From an uncultured Moraxella sp. (GTDB lineage: Bacteria; Pseudomonadota; Gammaproteobacteria; Pseudomonadales; Moraxellaceae): a stretch of DNA of 21,587 bases. Every line of letters begins with the position of its first letter. The first letter of the stretch is position 1. Positions 14,914-21,587 of this stretch are shown one piece after another. The translations under genes and the position numbers were made by a program. Where the stretch lies: the NCBI GenBank assembly GCA_916720335.1, contig CAKAQU010000012.1:1-21587 (forward strand). The letters are read 5' to 3'. The notes under the pieces are model-generated. The model ran no database searches and was not told where the DNA came from. It was given only the letters and a program-made list of their open reading frames with translations.

Positions 14914-14946
14914 TTAGACATTATCAATTATTTTATCAGTTGTTTT

Positions 14947-15828
14947 ATGAATAAAATCAAAAAATTAGCTGATTATGTTGGCAATACGCCTTTGGTGTGT
15001 TTAAACCATTTGCCAAATAATCGCAATAAAATTTTTGCTAAATTAGAAGGAAATAATCCAGCAGGTTCAGTTAAAGATAGACCCGCTTTAAATATGATAC
15101 GTCAAGCCCAGATGCGAGGCGATATTAAAAAAGGCGATAAACTCATAGAAGCCACCAGTGGCAATACAGGAATTGCATTGGCAATGGCTGCTGCGATTGA
15201 AGGCTATCACATGACACTTATCATGCCCAAAAACTCCACTCAGGAACGAAAAGATGCCATGCGAGCGTATGGGGCAACCTTGATAGAGGCTGAAAATATG
15301 GAAGTGGCACGCGATTTAGCTCTAAAAATGCAGCAAAATGGCGAAGGTTTGGTATTAGACCAATTTAATAATCCTGATAATAAAAACGCTCATTATCAAA
15401 GTACCGCCCCTGAAATTTGGCAACAAACTCAAGGTAAAATCACGCATTTTGTCAGCAGTATGGGAACCACAGGCACCATTACAGGAGTTGCTAAATTTTT
15501 AAAAGAAAAAAATCCTGATATTCAAATCATTGGACTTCAGCCTAGCGATGGTTCTAACATCGCAGGCATTCGTCGCTGGTCAAAAGCTTACCTTCCCAAA
15601 ATTTTTGAGCCTGAGTTGGTGGACACCATTATGGATGTTCACCAAGTGGATGCTGAGAACTATACTCGCAAACTCGCCAAAGAAGAGGGAATTTTTTGTG
15701 GGGCGTCATCAGGAGGCGCAGCATGGGCGGCTTACCAAATCGCTCAAACCACTTCTGATGCCAATATCGTATTTATTGTTTGTGATAGAGGCGATAGGTA
15801 TTTATCAACGGGACTGTTTGGTTTATAA
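14947..15828 (+). CDS. cysM: Cysteine synthase B (O-acetylserine sulfhydrylase, CysM type)
   Basis: PLP enzyme that makes cysteine from O-acetylserine and sulfide, or S-sulfocysteine from thiosulfate, in the cytoplasm. 293 residues from ATG 14947 (MNKIKKLADYVGNTPLVCL). A longer open frame upstream covers the promoter and is not homologous. The PLP lysine is Lys43 in LEGNNPAGSVKDRPA; this EGNNPAGSVKDR form separates CysM from CysK. SGNTGIALAMA binds the substrate carboxylate, SSMGTTGTITG binds the PLP phosphate, and FCGASSGGA follows. The C-terminus is about 10 residues shorter than in E. coli. No clear ribosome site is visible. Only a short AT-rich hairpin follows the stop. Confidence 0.95.
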   Translation: MNKIKKLADYVGNTPLVCLNHLPNNRNKIFAKLEGNNPAGSVKDRPALNMIRQAQMRGDIKKGDKLIEATSGNTGIALAMAAAIEGYHMTLIMPKNSTQERKDAMRAYGATLIEAENMEVARDLALKMQQNGEGLVLDQFNNPDNKNAHYQSTAPEIWQQTQGKITHFVSSMGTTGTITGVAKFLKEKNPDIQIIGLQPSDGSNIAGIRRWSKAYLPKIFEPELVDTIMDVHQVDAENYTRKLAKEEGIFCGASSGGAAWAAYQIAQTTSDANIVFIVCDRGDRYLSTGLFGL

Positions 15829-15888
15829 TCATCATGATTAATAATTAATCAGATAAAACTTCAATTTTGTTGATACATTGGAAAATTT

Positions 15889-16404
15889 ATGAAATTATTC
15901 GCTCCACTCATAGCTTTGAGTATAACCTTAGTTATGTGCACAACTGCTTTTGCGGGTGCTTCGTATTATGAAAATGCCCAAATGCACTGTATGATTCTTA
16001 AAGATGGCGCAATCAAAAAACAAACCGATTGTCAAGCTGATGGTACAGAATATGGCGGGGCAGGTTATGGCGGAGGCATTGATTGGACTTTTGATGAAAT
16101 CAAAGGGTTTGGAGTGTTTGTAGTCAGTCGAGGCTTGATGTTTGCTCAAGACCAAGGTGGTGATATACTGGTGGATGAAAATGGTTACGCCAAACTTAGC
16201 CGTGAATGGCTTACTCTAAATGATAAGCCTGCATTGATGTTTCATAGATTTCCCAATAATCATCAGCGATTTACTGACAGCCAAGAACAGCTTTATCATG
16301 CCAACAAATTGCTTGACGTCAAAGGCAATGCTATTTCACCCTATCACTGTTTGGCATATACTCAAAACCCAGACATTGAATTTTGCTTTAATGGTAAGTT
16401 TTAA
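15889..16404 (+). CDS. Small secreted protein of unknown function
   Basis: Not recognised. 171 residues with a clear signal peptide (MKLFAPLIAL..., cleavage predicted after AFA, residue 22) and a mature part of about 149 residues. Four mature cysteines (34, 48, 154 and 166) at the two ends could form disulfides that staple the protein together. A glycine-rich turn YGGAGYGGG at about 55-63 precedes IDWTFDEIKGFGVFVVSRG. No membrane segment, lipobox or enzyme motif is seen. The mature start is near-neutral and probably periplasmic. A GGA ribosome site lies about 8 nt before ATG. Its last 17 nt overlap gph on the other strand. Confidence 0.75.
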   Translation: MKLFAPLIALSITLVMCTTAFAGASYYENAQMHCMILKDGAIKKQTDCQADGTEYGGAGYGGGIDWTFDEIKGFGVFVVSRGLMFAQDQGGDILVDENGYAKLSREWLTLNDKPALMFHRFPNNHQRFTDSQEQLYHANKLLDVKGNAISPYHCLAYTQNPDIEFCFNGKF

Positions 16405-17059
16405 GAATAAAATTCGTCAATTCATCAAAATCGTCAAACACCCCATCAGGATTACTATGACTGATGGGAGTGTCATAATTATAACCATAAGTCAAAGCCA
16501 AAGTGGTAATATGAGCGCTTTTCCCGGCTTCAACATCATTTTTTGAATCGCCTATCATAATGGCTTGATTTGTGCTAATACCTAGTTTTTCACAAATATG
16601 CAGCAGTGGCAACGGGTTAGGTTTTTTAACTGGTAAGCTGTTACCGCCCAAAACCAACTGAAATTTATCTTGCCAACCAAGCCCTGCCAAAATATCTGGT
16701 ACAAACTCCACAGGTTTATTGGTTGCGATGTTTAAACAAAAACCCGCTTGGATTAATTTATCTAAATTTTTGGTAACGTTGGGATATTCTTTGGTTTGGT
16801 TAAACACATTTTCCCGATAATAGTCCAAAAAAACTCTATGCGCTGCCTCAATCTCATCAGGCGTTCTTGGTAAATTCGCCCAATCCAAAGCTCGCTGAAC
16901 CAATTTTAATGAACCATTGCCCACCCAAGTACGAACATCGTTTTCACTTGGAATTTTATCAGATAAAGTCTGCATCATTTTTTTGACTGAAATGGCAATA
17001 TCAGGCACACTATCAATTAACGTACCATCTAAATCAAAAATGATTGTATTTTTTTTCAT
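16388..17059 (-). CDS. gph: Phosphoglycolate phosphatase (HAD superfamily)
   Basis: Removes phosphate from 2-phosphoglycolate, a by-product of DNA repair. 223 residues, the normal Gph length. HAD motifs are seen: FDLDGTLIDS with nucleophile Asp9 and Asp11, NIATNKP with Thr113, Lys146 in PVKKPNP, and GDSKNDVEAG with Asp171 and Asp175. The cap domain is the helical type between motifs I and II (WVGNGSLKLVQRAL). I choose ATG 17059 (MKKNTIIFDLDGT) rather than an in-frame GTG four codons earlier, because GTGAGAA then serves as ribosome site. Right after the start codon there is an 8-A run. Other HAD phosphatases (PGP-like) are possible, but GNGSLKLVQRAL favours Gph. Confidence 0.88.
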   Translation of the reverse strand: MKKNTIIFDLDGTLIDSVPDIAISVKKMMQTLSDKIPSENDVRTWVGNGSLKLVQRALDWANLPRTPDEIEAAHRVFLDYYRENVFNQTKEYPNVTKNLDKLIQAGFCLNIATNKPVEFVPDILAGLGWQDKFQLVLGGNSLPVKKPNPLPLLHICEKLGISTNQAIMIGDSKNDVEAGKSAHITTLALTYGYNYDTPISHSNPDGVFDDFDELTNFILKTYH

Positions 17060-17371
17060 GGTTTTTCTCACGTTGTCAATCTTGGATTGTTAATTGTAAT
17101 TTATGGTTATCATAGCCCAAAACTATCAGCAAAAAAACCTTTATCAATAAATTTTGGCGATATTTGTAACAATTAAGTTACGCAAATTGGCAAAAAATTT
17201 AAGTAAAAGCAATATATTATCCTTATTTTAAATCATTCTATCCCAAGTCAATATTTTTTTGCAAAAGTTTACAAAACACACCATAAACATGCACATTCTT
17301 TTAGAAATAATTTGTTACTATAAAACCATCAAGGTTGTTAAGCAAACAGCCAAATTCGTTGGAGAAATTTT
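17060..17371. other. 312-nt divergent intergenic region gph / outer-membrane protein
   Basis: No gene is seen here. On the gph side, minus strand, TTGGGC (17120-17115), 16 nt, TACAAT (17098-17093) is a modest promoter match. A small hairpin CAATC/GATTG (17077-17081 with 17085-17089) sits in the predicted gph leader. In the middle is an inverted repeat GTAAC-N6-GTTAC (17166-17170 with 17177-17181), which could be an operator. The right part is AT-rich and holds the promoter of the outer-membrane protein gene (17296-17324). Confidence 0.5.
17296..17324 (+). promoter_or_regulatory. Putative promoter of the outer-membrane protein gene
   Basis: TTCTTT (17296-17301), 17 nt, TATAAA (17319-17324); start near 17331, giving a 40-nt leader with a strong GGAGAA ribosome site (17361-17366) 5 nt before the ATG. 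Confidence 0.45.
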
Positions 17372-17923
17372 ATGAAAACATCAATCAAAACATTATTAGC
17401 CGTTGCTGTTGCGTCTTTATTTGCTATCAATGCCAATGCTGGCGTTAGCTATGGCTCAGCGGCAGGTTCTGTATCGCCTTATATTGGTGTTAAAGCGGGT
17501 CAATTTAATCCAGGAATTGACAAGGCAAAAGATGCAACTGTTTATGGCGTATATGGCGGGGTGAATTTTGACCAAAATTTTGGGGTTGAAGGTGAGTACG
17601 CCAGCACTGAAGACAAAGATTACACCAACACTCAAGGGATAGCCCGTAATTACAAAGCAAAAACTTATGGTTTGTATGGTACTTATCGTTATAACTTTGT
17701 TAGTACGCCTGTCTATGCTAAAGCCAAACTTGGGCTAGCTAAAACAGAAGTTACTGATAAAGCCAAAGTTGGCATCAACACCAAAGAAACCGATAAAACC
17801 AGCATCGCAGGTGGTGTCGGCATTGGCGTCAAAGCAACCGATAATTTTGGTGTCGAAGCCACTTACAACTACCTAAATGGTGATGACAAAATGTGGGGTG
17901 TTGGGGCGCACGTCAATTTTTAA
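17372..17923 (+). CDS. Small beta-barrel outer-membrane protein (OmpX/OmpA-barrel type)
   Basis: Probable 8-stranded barrel in the outer membrane. 183 residues: signal peptide cleaved after ANA (residue 23), then alternating polar/aromatic strands such as SPYIGVKAGQF, VYGVYGGVNF, FGVEGEYAS, YGLYGTYRYNF, YAKAKLGLA, SIAGGVGIGVKA, FGVEATYNYL and WGVGAHVNF. The last residue is Phe, the signal used by the BAM assembly machine. No OmpA peptidoglycan-binding domain follows. The lysine- and threonine-rich segment between strands (TEVTDKAKVGINTKETDK) would be a surface loop. The strong ribosome site and dedicated terminator suggest a well-expressed gene. Its ligand or role cannot be read from sequence. 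Confidence 0.85.
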   Translation: MKTSIKTLLAVAVASLFAINANAGVSYGSAAGSVSPYIGVKAGQFNPGIDKAKDATVYGVYGGVNFDQNFGVEGEYASTEDKDYTNTQGIARNYKAKTYGLYGTYRYNFVSTPVYAKAKLGLAKTEVTDKAKVGINTKETDKTSIAGGVGIGVKATDNFGVEATYNYLNGDDKMWGVGAHVNF

Positions 17924-17980
17924 TCAAAACCATCGTAAAACCAGAAAGACGCAATTTTGCGTCTTTTTGTTGTTTTGATT
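17922..17980 (+). terminator. Nested hairpin terminator after the outer-membrane protein gene
   Basis: The inner stem AAAGACGCA/TGCGTCTTT (17945-17953 with 17958-17966) is followed by a T-run. An outer 9-bp stem AATCAAAAC/GTTTTGATT (17922-17930 with 17972-17980) begins inside the stop codon. The inner hairpin alone is a standard rho-independent terminator for the plus-strand gene. It may also help end the minus-strand gene that stops at 18008. Confidence 0.88.
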
Positions 17981-18007
17981 TAAATTTTTTAATTTTTTGA
18001 TGGGTGT

Positions 18008-18691
18008 TTATTTAATCTTGGCACGATATTTCACAACTGCTGTTCCACCAAGCCCCACATCTTCAACCGTCCAACGCAATGCTTTGTAGCTACCAAAAGC
18101 CAAATTTTGTACTTGACCACCAACATTAATGCGAATTGGCATATTAACAAAACGCTGACCATCAGCGCTGCCTTTGGCAGTTTTTGGACTTAAAAATCCC
18201 GTAAATTCAGCATCATTAGAAATGGTTAAAGTAACTTCCATTGTGCGAATGCGGTCGCCATTATTAGTAAATAAACCTTGATATTCTAAAACATCTCCTG
18301 ATTTGACCGCAGTACCAACATTAACAGGAATTAAATTTTCTTTACCAGCGGCATCTGTTTTAACAATAAATGCATTTACAACTGTACTGATATTTTCCTG
18401 ACCAGTTGATTGAGGTTGATTTAGCATTGCTGGAGTCAAGGTCGTTGTTGTGCTGGCAACCGCTGTGGCTGTTTGTGTGGTTGTAACTGGAGCTATGCTA
18501 GCAGTATTGACAGTCATGGCTTGCGCTTTAGGCAATTGGTTAAGTGTTGGAGCACCCGGTTTACTGCTTGGTTTGGCAGTGAATGTAATCATGCCCGTAT
18601 TATCTTGAGTAGTTTGGTTTGGAGTTGGTAGCATCGCATAAGCAGACGTTGCACAGCCACCTAGTAGCAGCATCATTGATAAATAACGCAT
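18008..18691 (-). CDS. Exported lipoprotein-like protein with DUF11-type domain
   Basis: 227 residues. The start MRYLSMMLLLGGC has a lipobox LGGC (Cys13), so lipidation is likely. A signal peptidase I site after AYA (residue 19) is an alternative. Residues about 20-100 are low-complexity, rich in T, A, P and Q (TTTQTATAVAS), probably a flexible linker. The C-terminal part, about 100-227, looks like a DUF11/immunoglobulin-like beta-sandwich: IPVNVGTAVKSGDVLEYQG, FTNNGDRIRTMEVTLTI, and YKALRWTVEDVGLGGTAVVKYRAKI. Such domains are structural surface modules; no catalytic site is seen. A good AAGGAAAAA ribosome site precedes the ATG. It stands alone, divergent from argA. Confidence 0.75.
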   Translation of the reverse strand: MRYLSMMLLLGGCATSAYAMLPTPNQTTQDNTGMITFTAKPSSKPGAPTLNQLPKAQAMTVNTASIAPVTTTQTATAVASTTTTLTPAMLNQPQSTGQENISTVVNAFIVKTDAAGKENLIPVNVGTAVKSGDVLEYQGLFTNNGDRIRTMEVTLTISNDAEFTGFLSPKTAKGSADGQRFVNMPIRINVGGQVQNLAFGSYKALRWTVEDVGLGGTAVVKYRAKIK

Positions 18692-18840
18692 GGTTTTTCC
18701 TTATTGCAATAAATTAAATCGTTTTAAATCAAATGGATTGTTTGGCGTGAGCTTTTACCATTGTTTTAACTCATATCAAACTCAATTCACACCAAACTTA
18801 ATCAAAAGCGGTAATCATAACACGGAAAATTAATTCTTTT

Positions 18841-18869
18841 ATTAATCATCCGTTTATTTATGGTAAAAT
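18841..18869 (+). promoter_or_regulatory. Putative promoter and palindrome upstream of argA
   Basis: TGGTAAAAT (hexamer 18864-18869) is an extended -10 with a weak ATTAAT -35 (18841-18846) 17 nt upstream; start near 18876. The -35 box is the right half of an 18-nt palindrome-like element ATTAAT-N6-ATTAAT (18829-18846). ArgR boxes are AT-rich 18-nt palindromes built on TGAAT/ATTCA, and this element does not match that core. An operator role is only a possibility. Confidence 0.4.
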
Positions 18870-18901
18870 TTGCTTTTTGCATTTTAATAAATAGAGCCTT
18901 C

Positions 18902-20194
18902 ATGAACACGCCCCCCATTGATTGGTTTCGCCGCTGCACTCCCTACATTAACGCCCATCAAGGCAAAACCTTTGTGATTATGTTTGATGGTGATGCCTTG
19001 ACAAGTGATAATTTTGATAAGCTAATTCATGATTTTGTGCTTTTACACAGCTTGGGAATTCGTTTGGTCTTGGTGTATGGAGCTCGCACACAGATTAATC
19101 AAGCCTTAAAAAATGCCAATATTAACAGTATCTTTTATCAAGACGTTCGCGTTACCGCCAAAGACAGCATGGAACATATTTTATCTGTGGTTGGCAAAAC
19201 TCGTTTGCAAATCGAAGCAGAATTTTGCAAAGGACTGGCAAACACGCCCATGCTTGGAACAAAAGTGAGTACAATATCAGGAAATTTTATCACCGCCAAA
19301 CCTTTTGGGGTCAGAGATGGTGTTGATCATCAACTCACCGGAGAAGTTCGGCGCATTGATGCTGCCGCCATTAAACACAATCTAGACTGTCGTCATGTGG
19401 TTATTTTAGACTCTTTGGGATTTTCAGTATCAGGAGAAATTTTTAATCTACAATCTTACGAAATTGCCATTAAAACTGCCATTGCCCTAAAAGCAGATAA
19501 ACTGGTTTTTCTGGGTCAAACCGATGGAATTTTTGATAATGGCGTATTGATTCGCGAGATGACCGTTGATGCTGCACAAAATTTTTTACAAAAACATCCT
19601 AAAAATACTGTTTTAAAAAATGCCATTATCGCCTGTCAAGAAGGTATCAAACGCGTACATTTGTTAAGTTATAAACAAGATGGAGCGATTTTAGAAGAAT
19701 TATTTACTACTGACGGGCAAGGCACGCTTATCAGTCAAAATCAATTTGACAACATCCGAGAAGCGACCAGTGATGATATTTTGGGCATCATGACGCTGAT
19801 TAAACCGTTGGAACAAAAAGGCATTTTGATTGAGCGCAGTCGCCAAAGACTAGAAGAAGAAATTGATTTTTTTGTGGTGATTGAACGTGATGGCAAAATT
19901 ATTGGTTGTGCCGCCTTATACCCTTTAGATGATATAAGTGGAGAAATTGCCAGTATCGCCATCGACCCTGATTATCAAAATGGACAGCGTGGTAGTGATT
20001 TATTAACTTTTATCCAAAATCGCGCCAAAACTTTTGGTTTAACGCAGTTATTTGCTTTAACCACTCGCACTCTACACTGGTTTATAGAACACGGTTTTAA
20101 TCAAACCACTCCAAATGCCCTGCCCAAAAAAAGACTGCAACAATATCATAATGGGCGAAATTCTAAGGTACTGATAAAAAGTTTGTCAGACTAA
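18902..20194 (+). CDS. argA: N-acetylglutamate synthase (kinase-like plus GNAT domain)
   Basis: Makes N-acetylglutamate from glutamate and acetyl-CoA, the first step of arginine synthesis, usually feedback-inhibited by arginine. 430 residues. The N-terminal amino-acid-kinase domain (about 1-280) includes FVIMFDGDAL and LVLVYGARTQI, has the fold of N-acetylglutamate kinase and binds arginine in the family. The C-terminal GNAT domain (about 285-430) has IASIAIDPDYQNGQRGSDLL with the acetyl-CoA loop at 359-364, and TTRTLHWFIEHGF, typical of ArgA. ATG 18902 (MNTPPIDWFRR) is chosen over an upstream in-frame ATG at 18860 that overlaps the promoter. The TAGAG ribosome site is weak. Confidence 0.95.
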   Translation: MNTPPIDWFRRCTPYINAHQGKTFVIMFDGDALTSDNFDKLIHDFVLLHSLGIRLVLVYGARTQINQALKNANINSIFYQDVRVTAKDSMEHILSVVGKTRLQIEAEFCKGLANTPMLGTKVSTISGNFITAKPFGVRDGVDHQLTGEVRRIDAAAIKHNLDCRHVVILDSLGFSVSGEIFNLQSYEIAIKTAIALKADKLVFLGQTDGIFDNGVLIREMTVDAAQNFLQKHPKNTVLKNAIIACQEGIKRVHLLSYKQDGAILEELFTTDGQGTLISQNQFDNIREATSDDILGIMTLIKPLEQKGILIERSRQRLEEEIDFFVVIERDGKIIGCAALYPLDDISGEIASIAIDPDYQNGQRGSDLLTFIQNRAKTFGLTQLFALTTRTLHWFIEHGFNQTTPNALPKKRLQQYHNGRNSKVLIKSLSD

Positions 20195-20202
20195 AAAACA
20201 CC

Positions 20203-20231
20203 TTTTATCGTGAATTATTTTCTGTTATAGT
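20203..20231 (+). promoter_or_regulatory. Putative promoter of the autotransporter gene
   Basis: TGTTATAGT (hexamer 20226-20231) is an extended -10 with a poor TTTTAT -35 17 nt upstream. A second match, TTGTTA-17-TAACAT (20238-20266), lies just downstream. A GAGAG ribosome site (20276-20280) is 5 nt before the ATG. No terminator for argA is seen in this 91-nt gap. Confidence 0.4.
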
Positions 20232-20285
20232 AAACATTTGTTATTATATACATGATTTTGTAACATATTTTATAAGAGAGTAAAC

Positions 20286-21587
20286 ATGCATTTTAAAAAA
20301 TCGTTGCTTGCCAGTGGCATTTTTTTTGGTAGTTTTTGTCATGCAGCAGACATCAATCAAAGCGTATTTTTTGGCGATAGTTTAACTGACAGTGGCTATT
20401 ATACCCAAATCAATGCCAATATTGGTAAATTTACCACCAACCCAGATAAAGTTTGGTCGGAAGTTTTGGCAGACCATTTGGGAGCAACTGCCAATCCTAG
20501 CAATAATGGACAAAATGGCACAAATTACGCTGTTGGCGGCGCAAAATCAGCTGAAGATACGGTGAACTTTGGGATTTCTGTGCCATCCGCACAAAGTCAA
20601 GTACAAAATTATTTAACCAACCATCAAATCAATCCCAATGCTTTATACACTGTATGGATTGGCGCCAATGATTTATTGGCGGTTGCTCAAAATCCTGCTA
20701 ATGCCACATCAGTGATAACAGCCGCCGCCCAAAATACGGTAGGCACAGTAAAAACCTTGCATGATAATGGCGCAAAGGTTATTTTAGTGCCAAATTTACC
20801 CGATGTTGGTCTAACCCCACAAGCCACAGCTCTGGGTATCAATGCCCAAGCCACAGCTGCCACTCAGCTTTATAATAGCAGTATTTATAATGGGCTTTTG
20901 ACAACTTCTGCTAATGTTGTGCCATTAGATACCTTTAGTTTGTTACAAGAGGTTGCTCAAAACCCAAGTATTTATGGTTTTAGTAACACCACCAGCACAG
21001 CATGCACAGGCTCATCAGCAATTTGTACTGATAAAGGCGGCTCAGATTATCTATTTGCTGATGGCATTCACCCCACAGGAAAAGCCCATAAAGTAGTTGG
21101 CGATTACGCTTATGGCGTTCTGTCTGCACCCGTTCAAATTGGTCAAATCAGCCAAAGCCTAATAACCCATGGACAAAATAAAGGGAATTTTTTGCATCAA
21201 CGACTGCATAGCGACCGTCAACATCAACAAAATTTTTGGGCAACAGGGACACTGACTCAGCAAAAAAACACACAAGGCAAAAGCAGTAATAAAACTGATA
21301 ATATCAACAGCAACATCCAAGTTGGCATTGATACCAGCAAGAATAACTACACTCTTGGCGCTTATCTAAATTACCAAAACCATGACCAAAAATGGCAACA
21401 AGGCGGCAAATTTGATGTAGACAGCATGGGGCTTGGTATTTACCATCAGCAGCGCTTTGGTAAAATGCATTTAAACACCCAAATAGGCATGGATAAACTT
21501 ACCATTAATACCCACCGTCAAATTGCATTAGGGCAAACCATTCGCGGCCACAAAGCTCGTGCCAATGGTCATCATATGTTTGTTGAT
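20286..21587 (+). CDS. GDSL-esterase autotransporter (McaP/EstA-like), 3' end outside window
   Basis: Type Va secreted lipolytic enzyme whose passenger stays on the cell surface. McaP, the M. catarrhalis relative, is an esterase/phospholipase and adhesin. My translation gives 434 codons with no stop. Signal peptide ends CHA (residue 20). The SGNH blocks are all present: GDSL at 30-33 with nucleophile Ser32, Gly84/85 in AVGGAKS, GAND at 126-129 with Asn128, and DGIHPTG with Asp259 and His262. Two cysteines (240, 247) close to the active site may pair. From about residue 300 the linker leads into the beta-barrel (FWATGTLTQQ, NIQVGIDTSKNNYTLGAYLNY, SMGLGIYHQQRFGKMHLNTQIGMD), which is cut by the window end. 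About 200 residues of barrel are missing compared with McaP-size proteins. Confidence 0.93.
   Translation, partial: MHFKKSLLASGIFFGSFCHAADINQSVFFGDSLTDSGYYTQINANIGKFTTNPDKVWSEVLADHLGATANPSNNGQNGTNYAVGGAKSAEDTVNFGISVPSAQSQVQNYLTNHQINPNALYTVWIGANDLLAVAQNPANATSVITAAAQNTVGTVKTLHDNGAKVILVPNLPDVGLTPQATALGINAQATAATQLYNSSIYNGLLTTSANVVPLDTFSLLQEVAQNPSIYGFSNTTSTACTGSSAICTDKGGSDYLFADGIHPTGKAHKVVGDYAYGVLSAPVQIGQISQSLITHGQNKGNFLHQRLHSDRQHQQNFWATGTLTQQKNTQGKSSNKTDNINSNIQVGIDTSKNNYTLGAYLNYQNHDQKWQQGGKFDVDSMGLGIYHQQRFGKMHLNTQIGMDKLTINTHRQIALGQTIRGHKARANGHHMFVD

Noticed and set aside
14884..14946. Earlier start of cysM at 14884
   Set aside because: It would place coding sequence over the strong TTGGGT/TATAAT promoter, and the extra residues do not match CysM.
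15530..15841. 103-codon frame overlapping the cysM 3' half
   Set aside because: Shadow frame within cysM, no ribosome site, no recognisable protein features.
1..21587. Search for tRNA, rRNA, CRISPR, insertion sequences, prophage or integration sites
   Set aside because: No cloverleaf, regularly spaced repeats, transposase motifs, terminal inverted repeats or target duplications were seen by eye. Coding content is housekeeping and envelope genes.

Overview
The window is a stretch of ordinary chromosome from an AT-rich gammaproteobacterium. The gene content points to Moraxellaceae and most likely a Moraxella-type organism. The main clues are a GDSL-esterase autotransporter resembling McaP of Moraxella catarrhalis, Moraxella-style small envelope proteins, a fused two-domain ArgA, and a gacS/barA gene next to cysM. 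The species cannot be fixed from the sequence alone. No tRNA, rRNA, transposase, phage gene or CRISPR array was seen.

Layout. Positions 1-578 (minus) hold most of coaE, cut by the left edge. Divergent from it is the phenylalanyl-tRNA synthetase block pheS (741-1772), pheT (1961-4381) and ihfA (4423-4707), closed by a strong hairpin terminator. Unlike the usual compact pheST operon, pheS and pheT are 188 nt apart and the spacer has its own promoter-like sequence. From 4777 to 10815 everything is on the minus strand. In transcription order this is aroE, an unnamed membrane protein with a predicted periplasmic domain, creB, creC, and then a DEAD-box RNA helicase with its own promoter and a leader of about 275 nt. 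The unnamed gene, creB and creC are packed so tightly (1-nt gap, then 7-nt overlap) that they must be co-translated.

From 10841 to 17059 the genes alternate in direction. They are a membrane-anchored unknown protein (+), a DUF2799 lipoprotein (-), the hybrid sensor kinase gacS/barA (-), cysM (+), a small secreted unknown (+) and gph (-). The gacS and cysM promoters lie back to back. Two convergent pairs overlap at their 3' ends. From 17372 to the right edge lie envelope genes and argA: a small beta-barrel outer-membrane protein (+), a lipoprotein with a DUF11-like domain (-), argA (+), and the GDSL autotransporter (+), which runs off the right edge.

Functionally the window mixes housekeeping genes (CoA, Phe-tRNA charging, nucleoid architecture, shikimate, cysteine, arginine, phosphoglycolate salvage) with two sensory systems (CreBC and GacS/BarA) and five or six exported proteins. 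No complete new defence or mobile system is visible. The best leads are the membrane protein welded to creBC, the structured helicase leader, and the altered ATP-lid sequence of CreC.
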